A stretch of DNA of 43,642 nt from an uncultured Eubacteriales bacterium (GCA_900320595.1 ONSW01000015.1:1-43642); one strand, 5' to 3'. Counted from the stretch's first letter, positions 14,083 to 21,785 are shown. The notes: generated by a model not told the origin, from the sequence alone. Program-made: numbers and translations.

Positions 14083-14913
14083 TCAGCTCTCCGTCTGCCC
14101 TTTCTGCTCCCGGCGATCGTCCGGACGGCGTACGCCGCGCGGACGCGGCAGCGAGGCGGAGAGATCCAGCCCCGTGAGCTGCTTGACGATCCACAGGAAA
14201 AACAGCAGCACCAGCAGCGGGATCACGCAGGCCGTCACGATCATTACGGCAAGCGTCTCGACAAAGCGGTTGACGGCGTCCACGGCCTTGTCGGTCAGCG
14301 AGGCGGTCGTCTCGGAAAGACGGTCGAGGATCGACTGGATGACGCCCTTGTCCTCCGCCGCGTCGGCAAGCGGGGCCGTCTCGTCCGAGAGCGTCTCGGC
14401 CGCGCTGATCGTGCCGTCGATCGATTCGCGGTAAGCGCCGTAGACAAGATCCGAGACCTTAAAGCTCAGCGGGATCAGCAGATAAAGCGCGAGGCCCACT
14501 GCCGTGAGCCTGAGCGCAAGACGGCGGAACAGCACCGGATGGCGATAGAGCGAGATGATGGCGAGCACGCAGGCGCAGGGGATCAGGATCCGGAAGACGC
14601 CCGCGCCGATGATCGTGATCAAAAACTTTTCGGCATAGAGCACCGTCAGGATCAGCAGAAAATATTCTGAAAAATCCGCCAGCTTTCCCGCAATCGGCGT
14701 CGCGGTGTCGCCGGGGATGGCTGACACGCCGAACGAAGCAAGAGACGCCGAGGCCGTCAGCTTCAGGACGTCCTCGGTCTTTTCGTCGATCACGGCGACG
14801 GTGGAGGCGTGCGTCGCGGGCGTGCTGGCCCGGTCGCCGAGAAAGAGGAACGAGAAGACGGCCAGCAGCACGAGCAGCGCCGCGATAAGAAGTTTTTGCA
14901 GGTTCTTTTCCAT
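14083..14913 (-). CDS. Membrane protein of unknown function paired with DUF4230 protein
   Basis: A 276-residue protein I do not recognise. An N-terminal hydrophobic segment (LLIAALLVLLAVFSFLFLG) precedes a short outer region. Several spans follow (YFLLILTVLYAEKFLITIIG, then FRILIPCACVLAIISLY, then LALRLTAVGLALYLLIPLS). A helical, Ser/Thr/Ala-rich outer segment (AAETLSDETAPLADAAEDKG) leads to a last span (LAVMIVTACVIPLLVLLFFLWIV) and a charged tail. It starts 14 bp after the DUF4230 gene, so the two are co-transcribed and probably work together. Confidence 0.75.
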   Translation of the reverse strand: MEKNLQKLLIAALLVLLAVFSFLFLGDRASTPATHASTVAVIDEKTEDVLKLTASASLASFGVSAIPGDTATPIAGKLADFSEYFLLILTVLYAEKFLITIIGAGVFRILIPCACVLAIISLYRHPVLFRRLALRLTAVGLALYLLIPLSFKVSDLVYGAYRESIDGTISAAETLSDETAPLADAAEDKGVIQSILDRLSETTASLTDKAVDAVNRFVETLAVMIVTACVIPLLVLLFFLWIVKQLTGLDLSASLPRPRGVRRPDDRREQKGQTES

Positions 14914-14927
14914 TCCGGTCCCCTCCC

Positions 14928-15623
14928 TTATGCGAATTTCAGCTCGACGCGGTATTCCGTCGTGTCGACAAGCGAGCCGACGAGCCCGCCGATGAGCGTG
15001 CGCGCGTTTTTCTCCGCGCGCTCGAGTACGCCGCGTTCGACGGCTTTTTCGCGCGCGGTCTGTTCCAATTCGATCAGGGAGTTGTTGAAATCCGCCGCAG
15101 ACAGCCGGTTGCCGAGCCCCGCCTTTTCCGAATAGAGCACGAAGCTCTCCGGGTCGATGTCGATGTTTTCGATCACGGCGGCGGGCAGCGTGACGGTGAC
15201 GAGCTTTTTCTCCTCGTCCTTTTCGACCTGCGCCTTTGTCAGATCCACGCCCGCGGTCACGACGCCGTCATAGCTCGCGAGATAGCTCGACTCGGTGATG
15301 CCGAGATCGATGTTCCACAGCTTTTTGATGCTTGAATAGCTCACGACCTCGGTAAAATAGTATTCCTCCGTGACGAGGAAGCCCGCATCGCGCAGCGAGT
15401 CCTGCACGATCTCGGCGGTGATCTCCTTTTCGACGGTGACGATCTTTTCGACCTCCTTCTCCCGCACGACGACCTCGGCAGACGGCCGCGGCGTGACGGG
15501 CGGAAGGGCGTCGGCCTTGCCGGAGGCACGTACGGCGTGCACGATGATCAGCACGGCGATCAGCACGACGACAAGCACGATCAGACCGATGAGCAGTTTT
15601 ATCTTTTTCTTTTCGGCAAGCAT
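14928..15623 (-). CDS. DUF4230 domain membrane-anchored protein
   Basis: A 231-residue protein with an N-terminal anchor (LLIGLIVLVVVLIAVLIIV) and a short Pro linker. The DUF4230 domain runs from about residue 65 to the end: LRDAGFLVTEEYYFTEVVSY, KKLWNIDLGITESSYLASYD, VVTAGVDLTKAQVEKDEEKK, VTLPAAVIENIDIDPESFVL. Features of the family are the ITESSYLxxYDGxVxAGIDL core and the helical C-terminus ending in a beta strand. Function unknown; members are exported single-pass proteins in Firmicutes and Bacteroidetes. GGGGAGGGGAGC precedes the ATG. Confidence 0.88.
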   Translation of the reverse strand: MLAEKKKIKLLIGLIVLVVVLIAVLIIVHAVRASGKADALPPVTPRPSAEVVVREKEVEKIVTVEKEITAEIVQDSLRDAGFLVTEEYYFTEVVSYSSIKKLWNIDLGITESSYLASYDGVVTAGVDLTKAQVEKDEEKKLVTVTLPAAVIENIDIDPESFVLYSEKAGLGNRLSAADFNNSLIELEQTAREKAVERGVLERAEKNARTLIGGLVGSLVDTTEYRVELKFA

Positions 15624-15660
15624 GGCGCTCCCCTCCCCGGAGAATAGGATTTATAAACCT

Positions 15661-15689
15661 ATCGTATCACAGGTCTTGTTTTTCGACAA
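15661..15689 (-). promoter_or_regulatory. Promoter of the DUF4230 operon
   Basis: Minus strand TTGTCG (15689-15684), a 17-bp spacer and TACGAT (15666-15661) with a TG extended -10, about 40 bp upstream of the start codon. It overlaps the divergent iorA promoter. Confidence 0.6.
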
Positions 15690-15704
15690 GAATTTATATA
15701 CAAT
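15676..15704 (+). promoter_or_regulatory. Promoter of iorA-iorB
   Basis: TTGTTT (15676-15681), a 17-bp spacer and TACAAT (15699-15704). It overlaps the opposite promoter, so the two cannot be occupied together. Confidence 0.6.
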
Positions 15705-15757
15705 AGAAATAACCAGATATTTCCGGCTATTTGCTTTTGAGGAGGGAATTGAGTTTC

Positions 15758-16780
15758 ATGGGAAAGCATCTGCTCTCCGGCAACGAGGCGATCGCACGCG
15801 GGGCGTATGAGGCGGGCGTCAGGGTCTGCTCCGCCTACCCGGGCACGCCGAGCACGGAGATCTTTGAAAACCTGCCGCAGTACAAGGACGAGCTGTACTG
15901 TGAATGGGCGCCCAACGAAAAGGTCGCCGTCGAGGTGGCCTACGGCGCGGCGATCGGCGGGGCGAGAAGTCTGTGCGCGATGAAGCACGTCGGCCTCAAC
16001 GTCGCGGCCGACCCGCTCTTTACCGCCGCCTACAACGGCGTCAACCGCGGCTTCGTCATCGTCACGGCCGACGATCCGAGCATGCATTCGTCCCAGAACG
16101 AGCAGGACAACCGCTACTATGCCAGAAGCGCCAAGGTCGCGCTCGTAGAGCCGAGCGACTCGCAGGAGTGCATCGACTTTATGAAGGAGGCCTACCGCAT
16201 CTCGGAAAAGTTCGACATGCCCGTCCTCTTCCGCACGACCACGAACATCTCCCATTCCAAGAGCCTGTGCACCTTCTCTGAGCGCCAGGAGGCCGAGCCC
16301 TTCGTCTATGAGCGCAACCAGCGCAAGTATAACTGCGCTCCGGCCAACGCCTACCGCAACCACCCCAAGGTGGAGGCAAATCTGAAGGCGCTTGCGGAAT
16401 ACGGCGAGACCTGCCCGCTCAACAAGGTCGAGTACCGCGGCGGCAAGGTCGGCGTCATCACGGCCTCGATCGCCTATGAGATCGCGAAGGACGTCTTCCC
16501 CGAAGACACCTCCTTTTTGAAGCTCGGGCTCACCTACCCGCTGCCGATGGGGCTGATCCGCGAATTTGCCTCGAAGGTCGAGACGCTTTATGTCATCGAG
16601 GAGCTCGAGGGCTTTATGGAGGATCAGATCCGCGCCGCCGGCATCCCCTGCATCGGCAAGGAAAAGGTCAGCAATCTCTATGAGCTCAACCCCGAGCGGC
16701 TGCGCGAGATGCTCTTCGGCGTCAAGCCCGAAATCAAAGAGCTCCCCGTCAAGGCCGTGCCGCGCCCGCCGGTGCTTTGA
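15758..16780 (+). CDS. iorA: Indolepyruvate:ferredoxin oxidoreductase alpha subunit, N-terminal part (gene interrupted)
   Basis: 340 residues matching the first half of IorA, which normally has about 580-600. IorA/IorB convert aryl pyruvates (from Trp, Phe, Tyr transamination) to aryl acetyl-CoA with reduction of ferredoxin. Start block: GKHLLSGNEAIARGAYEAGV, SAYPGTPSTEIFE and the conserved CEWAPNEKVAVEVAYGA; then CAMKHVGLNVAADPLFT and DDPSMHSSQNEQDNR, all hallmark pyrimidine-binding domain motifs. The frame ends abruptly after RPPVL, exactly where intact homologues continue CPGCPHRG. TGA at 16778-16780 contains the TG of the expected Cys codon. GGAGGG upstream fixes the ATG at 15758. Either the gene is truncated by a small deletion, or the assembly lost bases here. 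Confidence 0.9.
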   Translation: MGKHLLSGNEAIARGAYEAGVRVCSAYPGTPSTEIFENLPQYKDELYCEWAPNEKVAVEVAYGAAIGGARSLCAMKHVGLNVAADPLFTAAYNGVNRGFVIVTADDPSMHSSQNEQDNRYYARSAKVALVEPSDSQECIDFMKEAYRISEKFDMPVLFRTTTNISHSKSLCTFSERQEAEPFVYERNQRKYNCAPANAYRNHPKVEANLKALAEYGETCPLNKVEYRGGKVGVITASIAYEIAKDVFPEDTSFLKLGLTYPLPMGLIREFASKVETLYVIEELEGFMEDQIRAAGIPCIGKEKVSNLYELNPERLREMLFGVKPEIKELPVKAVPRPPVL

Positions 16781-16782
16781 CG

Positions 16783-17481
16783 ATGTCGAAGGGCAAAAAC
16801 TTCGTCATCGGCGGCGATATCGGCTGCTATACGCTCGGCGGCGCCGCGCCTTTGGGCGCGATGGACACCTGCGTGTGCATGGGCGGCGGCTTCTCCGTCG
16901 CGATGGGCATGTCCAAGGCTTTTGCTGCGACGGGCCAGCAGAAAAAGGTCTTCGGCGTCGTGGGCGACTCGACCTTCTTCCACTCCGGCATGACCGGCGC
17001 GGCCGAGATTTTGTACAACAAGGGCGCGGTCATCCCCGTCGTGCTCGACAACCACATCACCGGCATGACCGGCCACCAGGACAACCCCGGCTCCGGCTAT
17101 ACGCTGCAGGGAGAGATCGCGGCCGCGATCAAGATCGAGGACGTGCTGCACGCCTTCGGCTATGAAAACGTCATCATCGTCGACCCGCAGGATCTCACGG
17201 CCATGCAGAAGGCTGTGGATGACGCGCTGGCCTCCGCGGTGCCCGCGGCGATCATCTGCCGCCGGCCCTGCCTGCTCATCAAGCGCATCCGCCACGATAT
17301 CGGCCTGTGCGAGGTCGACCGCGAAAAGTGCATCGGCTGCAAAAAGTGCCTGAAGGTCGGCTGCCCGGCCGTGAGCATCCGGGACGGCAAATCCTCGATC
17401 GACCCCGATCAGTGCGTGGGCTGCACGGTCTGCGCGCAGGTCTGCCCGGTAGGCGCGATCACGAGAAAGGAGAGCAAGTAA
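16783..17481 (+). CDS. iorA: Indolepyruvate:ferredoxin oxidoreductase alpha subunit, C-terminal part (gene interrupted)
   Basis: 232 residues matching the second half of IorA, in a different frame from the first part. It begins MSKGKNFVIGGDIGCYTLGG, which in intact homologues lies about 10 residues after CPGCPHR. GDSTFFHSGMTG and the VVLDNHITGMTGHQDNPGSG segment form the thiamine-diphosphate site. Two 4Fe-4S motifs close the protein (CIGCKKCLKVGCP and CVGCTVCAQVCP). No convincing ribosome-binding site precedes ATG 16783 or TTG 16777, so independent translation is doubtful, although overlap with the first part's stop could allow some re-initiation. The stop overlaps the iorB start (TAATG). Confidence 0.88.
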   Translation: MSKGKNFVIGGDIGCYTLGGAAPLGAMDTCVCMGGGFSVAMGMSKAFAATGQQKKVFGVVGDSTFFHSGMTGAAEILYNKGAVIPVVLDNHITGMTGHQDNPGSGYTLQGEIAAAIKIEDVLHAFGYENVIIVDPQDLTAMQKAVDDALASAVPAAIICRRPCLLIKRIRHDIGLCEVDREKCIGCKKCLKVGCPAVSIRDGKSSIDPDQCVGCTVCAQVCPVGAITRKESK

Positions 17482-18062
17482 TGGCCACAAAACATGCGAT
17501 CCTCGTCGGCGTCGGCGGCCAGGGCGCGATCCTGACGGCCAAGGTTCTCGTCGGCGGACTGATGAAGGCGGGCTATGACGTCAAGATGTCCGAGGTCCAC
17601 GGCATGAGCCAGCGGGGCGGAAGCGTTTCGACCCAGGTCCACTGGGGCGAAAAGGTCTATTCCCCGATCATCGGCAAGGGCGCGGCGGATATCCTCGTCG
17701 CGTTTGAAAAGATGGAGGCCGTTCGCTACGCCGACTTCTTAAAGCCGGACGGCGTCGCTGTCATCAACGATTTCGAGATGTCCTCCGCCACGACGGCGGC
17801 GGGACTGGCCGAATATCCGGCGGGCTGCCTCGAGGCGATGGAGGACAACTTCCGCTGCTATACCCTCGACGCGGCGAAGATCGCCGCGGAGCTCGGCAAC
17901 CCCAAGTGCATGAACATCGTGCTCTTCGGCGCGATGACCCACGCTCTCGGCCTCGAGGAGATCGACTGGGAGTCGGTCATCCGCGAGACCGTGCCGCCGA
18001 AATTCCTCGAGCTGAACCTCAAGGCCTACCGCGCCGGACGCGCGGCCGCCTGCGGGGAGTAA
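17481..18062 (+). CDS. iorB: Indolepyruvate:ferredoxin oxidoreductase beta subunit
   Basis: A 193-residue protein of the POR gamma-type fold. ILVGVGGQGAILTAKVLVGG is the family glycine-rich motif, followed by SEVHGMSQRGGSVSTQVHWG, the most diagnostic IorB segment. ADILVAFEKMEAVRYADFLK and NIVLFGAMTHALGLEEIDW complete the match. Full length. It partners the IorA subunit in a cytosolic complex; coupled by TAATG to the C-terminal iorA piece. If iorA is truly broken, iorB would be an orphan unless another iorA exists in the genome. Confidence 0.95.
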   Translation: MATKHAILVGVGGQGAILTAKVLVGGLMKAGYDVKMSEVHGMSQRGGSVSTQVHWGEKVYSPIIGKGAADILVAFEKMEAVRYADFLKPDGVAVINDFEMSSATTAAGLAEYPAGCLEAMEDNFRCYTLDAAKIAAELGNPKCMNIVLFGAMTHALGLEEIDWESVIRETVPPKFLELNLKAYRAGRAAACGE

Positions 18063-18073
18063 ATACATAAAAG

Positions 18074-18110
18074 AAAAAGCAAGGAAAGCGCATGCTTTCC
18101 TTGCTTTTTT
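18074..18110. terminator. Bidirectional terminator between iorB and tdk
   Basis: A 16-bp stem including GCAAGGAAAGC/GCTTTCCTTGC, loop GCAT, flanked by A5 and T6 runs. Confidence 0.92.
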
Positions 18111-18128
18111 ATACGGCGCGGGGAGGGG

Positions 18129-18728
18129 TCAATAGCCCTCGACCTCGTACTGCCCTTCCTGCTCGCGGATCTTTTTCATCCAGCAGCGGTGGCACATCGC
18201 GACATAGCTGTCGTTGCCGCCGAGCAGGATCTGCCCGCCCTCGGTGACGACGCGGCCGTTTGCGTCGATGCGGGCGTTGACCGTGGCCTTGCGCCCGCAG
18301 GAGCAGACGGTCTTGATCTCGGTCAGCGAGTCGGCCAGCTCCATCAGCCGCGCCGAGCCGGGGAAGAAATGCGTCAGGAAATCGGTACGCAGCCCGAAGC
18401 ACAGCACGGGGAGATCCTCCTCGTCGACGAGGGCGCGCAGCTGGTCGATCTGCGCGGGGGTAAAGAACTGGGCCTCGTCGGTGATGATCACGTCGTGGCG
18501 GCCGGCGGCGCGGTAAGCCTGAATGATGTCCTCCTCGGGCGTGATGATCTGGGCGTGCGCCTCGAGCCCGATGCGGCTGCGGATGACGTCGGCGCCGTCG
18601 CGCGTGTCGACGCTGGGCTTGATGAGCCACACGCTCATGCCCTTCTCTTCATAATTGAATTTGGTGATCAGCGCCTGGGCGGACTTGGACGAGCCCATCG
18701 CGCCGTATTTGAAATAAAGCTTGGCCAT
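18129..18728 (-). CDS. tdk: Thymidine kinase (type II)
   Basis: A 199-residue enzyme that phosphorylates thymidine to dTMP. MAKLYFKYGAMGSSKSAQAL carries the P-loop (GAMGSSKSA) typical of type II kinases. DVIITDEAQFF is the Walker B/catalytic region, and CFGLRTDFLTHFFPGSARLM is the thymidine-binding lasso neighbourhood. The structural zinc is held by CSCG and CHRC. Full length. It follows udk by 6 bp on the minus strand, a pyrimidine-salvage pair, with deoD divergent from them. Confidence 0.96.
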   Translation of the reverse strand: MAKLYFKYGAMGSSKSAQALITKFNYEEKGMSVWLIKPSVDTRDGADVIRSRIGLEAHAQIITPEEDIIQAYRAAGRHDVIITDEAQFFTPAQIDQLRALVDEEDLPVLCFGLRTDFLTHFFPGSARLMELADSLTEIKTVCSCGRKATVNARIDANGRVVTEGGQILLGGNDSYVAMCHRCWMKKIREQEGQYEVEGY

Positions 18729-18734
18729 AGGGCG

Positions 18735-19361
18735 TTATTCTTCCTCTCCGTAAATGTGCGACTGGACGCGCGCGACGACCATGCGCATCGCGACCTTGTT
18801 GTGCCCGCCCTCGGGGATGATGAGGTCGGCATAGCGCTTGCTCGGCTCGACGAACTGCTCGTGCATGGGCTTGACGGTCGTGAGATACTGGTCGATCACG
18901 CTCTCGAGGCTGCGGCCGCGGTCGCGCACGTCGCGCTTGATGCGGCGCAGGATGCGCACGTCGGCGTCCGTGTCGACAAAGAGCTTGATGTCCATCAGGT
19001 CGCGCAGCTCCTTCGAGGCATAGATCAGAATGCCCTCGACGATGACGACCTTGGCGCTTTTGACGACGATCGTCTTGTCGCTGCGGTCGTGGATGGAATA
19101 GTCGTACACCGGGCAGACGACGTCCTTCCCGGCCTTGAGATCGCGGATCGCACGGATGAACAGCTCGTTGTCAAACGCGTCCGGGTGGTCATAGTTCAGC
19201 TTGGCGCGCTCCTCATAGGGCATGTTGTGGTGTTCTTTGTAATAGTTGTCGTGGTAGATGACGGACACGTCGGCGCCGAAGCGCTGCATCAGCCGCCTGG
19301 TGATCGTGGTCTTGCCGCTGCCGGTCCCGCCGGCGAGACCGATGATCATGACGTCGCTCAT
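18735..19361 (-). CDS. udk: Uridine kinase
   Basis: A 208-residue uridine/cytidine kinase. Walker A is GLAGGTGSGKTT; YHDNYYKEHHNMPYEERAKL, then NYDHPDAFD, is the nucleoside-binding segment (DxFY, NfDHPdAfD) of the family. PVYDYSIHDRS and the VVIVEGILIYA block are also diagnostic, as is FVDTDADVRILRRIKRDVRD. GGAGGAGAG upstream selects the ATG at 19361 instead of an in-frame ATG 16 codons earlier. First gene of udk-tdk. Confidence 0.96.
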   Translation of the reverse strand: MSDVMIIGLAGGTGSGKTTITRRLMQRFGADVSVIYHDNYYKEHHNMPYEERAKLNYDHPDAFDNELFIRAIRDLKAGKDVVCPVYDYSIHDRSDKTIVVKSAKVVIVEGILIYASKELRDLMDIKLFVDTDADVRILRRIKRDVRDRGRSLESVIDQYLTTVKPMHEQFVEPSKRYADLIIPEGGHNKVAMRMVVARVQSHIYGEEE

Positions 19362-19399
19362 ATCTTCTCTCCTCCGCGCATGTTTTCTCTTTCCGCTCC

Positions 19400-19428
19400 A
19401 TTCTACCATAGAACGCGCGCCGTTTCAA
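19400..19428 (-). promoter_or_regulatory. Promoter of udk-tdk
   Basis: Minus strand TTGAAA (19428-19423), a 17-bp spacer and TAGAAT (19405-19400) with TGG extended -10. Its -35 is one base from the -35 of the divergent deoD promoter. Confidence 0.75.
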
Positions 19429-19429
19429 T

Positions 19430-19458
19430 TTGACTTTTGCTTTTTCTCCTTATATAAT
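19430..19458 (+). promoter_or_regulatory. Promoter of deoD
   Basis: TTGACT (19430-19435), a 17-bp spacer and TATAAT (19453-19458), about 40 bp before the start codon. Confidence 0.85.
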
Positions 19459-19500
19459 CGAAGAAAACAACGGACAATCATTTTCAAGGAGGCAGAAAAC

Positions 19501-20232
19501 ATGTCTATCCCCACCCCTCACATCAACGCCAAGGCCGGCGAGATCGCCAAGACCGTGCTGATGCCGGGCGACCCGCTGCGCGCCAAGTTTATCGCCGACA
19601 CGTTCCTGACCGACCCCAGGCTCGTCAACAACGTCCGCGGCGTCCAGGGCCACACCGGAACGTGGAAGGGCGTGCCGGTCACAGTCATGGCCTCCGGCAT
19701 GGGCATCCCGGCGATCAGCATTTACAGCTGGGAGCTGTTCCATTATTACGACGTCGACAACATCATCCGCATCGGCTCGGCCGGCGCGCTGAGCGACGAT
19801 CTTGACGTCATGGACATCGTCATCGGCCAGGGCGCCTGCACCAACTCCGTCCTGCCGAGCACCTTCGGCACCCCCGGCGCCTACGCGCCGATCGCAGACT
19901 GGGAGCTGATGGAAAAGGCCGTCGAGGCAGCCAAGGAGCACGGGGCCAAATTCAAGGTCGGCAACATCCTCTCGTCCGACAACTTCTATGCCGCCGAGGG
20001 GCAGAACGCCAACGACCTCTGGAAGCGGATGGGCGTGCTCGCGATCGAGATGGAGGCGGCGGGGCTGTATGCCAACGCGGCCTATGCCAAAAAGCGCGCG
20101 CTGTGCATCTGCACGATCTCGGACCATCTGTACAAGGAGCAGTATCTCTCGGCCGAGGAGCGCCAGACCTCCTTTACCCAGATGATGGAAATTGCTCTCG
20201 ACACCGCCGTAAAGATGGCGGAGCTGAAATAA
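19501..20232 (+). CDS. deoD: Purine-nucleoside phosphorylase, DeoD type
   Basis: A 243-residue hexameric-type phosphorylase splitting purine (deoxy)ribonucleosides to base and (deoxy)ribose-1-phosphate. MSIPTPHINAKAGEIAKTVL and MPGDPLRAKFIAD carry the phosphate-binding GDPxRA motif. IRIGSAGAL is the second phosphate/ribose site, and VLAIEMEAAGLYANA the ribose-binding MEAA motif. TISDHL supplies the catalytic Asp that protonates N7. Full length, AAGGAGG upstream. Located between pyrimidine kinases and a nucleoside importer, in keeping with salvage. Confidence 0.97.
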   Translation: MSIPTPHINAKAGEIAKTVLMPGDPLRAKFIADTFLTDPRLVNNVRGVQGHTGTWKGVPVTVMASGMGIPAISIYSWELFHYYDVDNIIRIGSAGALSDDLDVMDIVIGQGACTNSVLPSTFGTPGAYAPIADWELMEKAVEAAKEHGAKFKVGNILSSDNFYAAEGQNANDLWKRMGVLAIEMEAAGLYANAAYAKKRALCICTISDHLYKEQYLSAEERQTSFTQMMEIALDTAVKMAELK

Positions 20233-20247
20233 GAAAACAGGAGCGGA

Positions 20248-20284
20248 GCCCGCAGACCGGAACGGCCTGCGGGCAGTTCTTTCG
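20248..20284 (+). terminator. Probable terminator of deoD
   Basis: GCCCGCAG/CTGCGGGC stem with an inner CCG/CGG pair and GAA loop, followed by a weak T-rich tail (AGTTCTTTCGTT). Confidence 0.55.
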
Positions 20285-20335
20285 TTCACAGCGACGCCGA
20301 AGGCATACAAAATGGCCGAAACACAAGCTTTCCAC

Positions 20336-20364
20336 TTGATTTAGCTTCCGACAAATGGTATAAT
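20336..20364 (+). promoter_or_regulatory. Promoter of the BMP lipoprotein gene
   Basis: TTGATT (20336-20341), a 17-bp spacer and TATAAT (20359-20364) with TGG extended -10. Confidence 0.8.
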
Positions 20365-20367
20365 ATC

Positions 20368-20394
20368 ATCCAGCGTGTGAGAAACACGCCGGAT
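20368..20394 (+). other. 5'-UTR stem-loop at the predicted transcript start
   Basis: ATCC/GGAT and GCGTGT/ACACGC stems around a GAGAA loop, starting at or within a few bases of the predicted +1. A 5'-terminal hairpin like this can protect an abundant mRNA from decay. It does not match a purine riboswitch. Confidence 0.5.
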
Positions 20395-20429
20395 AGGACA
20401 AATAAAAAAATACGTATGGAGGAACAAAC

Positions 20430-21635
20430 ATGAAAAAGATTCTCGCACTCGTCCTCGCACTGTGCATGATCTTCGCCCTCGCCGCCTGCGGCCAGAGCGC
20501 TGCTCCTGCTGCCGAGAAGCCTGCCGAGGAAGCTGCTCCCGCTGAGGAAGCCGCTCCCGCCGAAGAGGCTGCTCCCGCCGAGGAAGCCGCTCCCGCCGAA
20601 GAGGCCGCTCTCTCCGCTGATGACATCAGCGACGAGATGACCTCCGCCGACGGCAAGTACGAAATCGCCTTCGTCACCGACGTCGGCCAGCTCAAGGACA
20701 AGTCCTTCAACCAGGGCACTTTCGACGGCGTTAAGCTGTACGCCAGCGCCAACGGTCTGAGCTACAAGTACTACCAGCCCGCCAACGGCGACCAGGCCAC
20801 CGACGACGACCGTTACGACGCCATGAAGGCTGCTGCCGACAACGGCGCGAAGGTCATTGTCTGCGCCGGCTTCATGCAGGGCAATGCCCTTGCCAAGGCT
20901 GCTGCCGAGTTCACCGATGTCAAGTTCGTCTTCGTTGACGGCTGGGCATTCGACGGCCTTGACAACATCGCCGGTATCGCCTTCAAGGAAGAGCAGTGCG
21001 GCTACCTTGCCGGTTATGCGACCGTCAAGGAAGGCTTCACCAAGCTCGGCTTCTGCGGCGGCGGCGGCGGAACCAACCCGGCCTGCTGCCGTTACGGCTA
21101 CGGCTTCGTCCAGGGCGCTGCTGCGGCTGCCAAAGAGATGGGCGTTTCCGTTGACATGAACTACTCCTGGCTGTATGGCGCTTCCTTCTCCGCTTCTCCC
21201 GAACTGCAGACTCTTGCGAACGGCTGGTATGAGGCCGGCACCGAGGCAATCTTTGCCTGCGGCGGCTCCATGTTCGCCTCCGTCGCTGCTGCCGCTTCCG
21301 CCAACGACGGCGCGGTCATCGGCGTTGACGTTGACCAGTCCTTCGAGTCCGACACGGTCATCACCTCTGCGATGAAGGGTCTGTCCGACTCTGTCGTGTG
21401 GGCTCTGACCAAGGCCTATGACGGCACTTGGGAAGAGATCGGCGGCGTTGCCACCAGCCTCGGCGCCAAAGAGAACGCTGTCGGCCTGCCTGTTGCCACC
21501 TGGTCCCTCAAGGGCTGGACGGTTGAAGAGTATCAGCAGATGCTCCAGGACATCATCGACGGCAAGATCGTTATCGACGACAACTATGAGAACCTCGCCG
21601 GTACCGATTCCCTCACGCTGAACGTGATCGAGTAA
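20430..21635 (+). CDS. BMP-family nucleoside-binding lipoprotein
   Basis: A 401-residue lipoprotein of the Bmp/Med/TmpC family, the substrate-binding part of nucleoside ABC importers. The signal ends in the lipobox LAAC (Cys20). Residues 32-60 are five EEAAPA-type repeats forming a spacer from the membrane. The binding domain starts YEIAFVTDVGQLKDKSFNQG, the classical BMP motif; the FVDGWAFDGLDNIAGIAFKE and GYLAGYATV segments and GVDVDQSFESDTVITSAMKG also match. Codon choice uses more T-ending codons (GCT, GTT) than neighbours, consistent with high expression. It has its own promoter and terminator, separate from the ATPase/permease operon directly downstream, so binding protein can be made in excess. 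Confidence 0.94.
   Translation: MKKILALVLALCMIFALAACGQSAAPAAEKPAEEAAPAEEAAPAEEAAPAEEAAPAEEAALSADDISDEMTSADGKYEIAFVTDVGQLKDKSFNQGTFDGVKLYASANGLSYKYYQPANGDQATDDDRYDAMKAAADNGAKVIVCAGFMQGNALAKAAAEFTDVKFVFVDGWAFDGLDNIAGIAFKEEQCGYLAGYATVKEGFTKLGFCGGGGGTNPACCRYGYGFVQGAAAAAKEMGVSVDMNYSWLYGASFSASPELQTLANGWYEAGTEAIFACGGSMFASVAAAASANDGAVIGVDVDQSFESDTVITSAMKGLSDSVVWALTKAYDGTWEEIGGVATSLGAKENAVGLPVATWSLKGWTVEEYQQMLQDIIDGKIVIDDNYENLAGTDSLTLNVIE
20523..20609 (+). repeat. 18-bp tandem repeats encoding EEAAPA
   Basis: Four to five near-identical 18-bp units (gaggaagccgctcccgcc type) in the linker of the BMP lipoprotein, just after the lipidated Cys. Confidence 0.85.
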
Positions 21636-21649
21636 TTTCAATCATTCGC

Positions 21650-21684
21650 AAAAAAAGGAAAGCTTTCGGGCTTTCCTTTTTTTG
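21650..21684 (+). terminator. Terminator of the BMP lipoprotein gene
   Basis: Perfect 14-bp stem AAAAAAAGGAAAGC/GCTTTCCTTTTTTT with a TTTCGG loop. Some read-through may feed the ATPase gene. Confidence 0.88.
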
Positions 21685-21705
21685 TTGCGGTGAGGAGCAA
21701 AAATC

Positions 21706-21734
21706 TTGCAATTACGCGCTGGTTCAAATATAAT
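21706..21734 (+). promoter_or_regulatory. Promoter of the nucleoside importer ATPase-permease operon
   Basis: TTGCAA (21706-21711), a 17-bp spacer and TATAAT (21729-21734), about 50 bp before the start. Confidence 0.75.
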
Positions 21735-21785
21735 TGAGTTACTGTAGATTTCAGCAGAATTCGGGAAAGAAAGCAGGTGGCGCTT

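Noticed and set aside
16777-17481. Genuine two-gene alpha subunit (natural split of iorA)
   Set aside because: The break removes a conserved motif and the second piece has no clear ribosome-binding site, so deletion or sequence error is more likely. Not fully excluded.
20341-20429. Purine riboswitch before the BMP lipoprotein
   Set aside because: Only a single short hairpin is present, without the three-way junction and conserved loop bases of the purine class.
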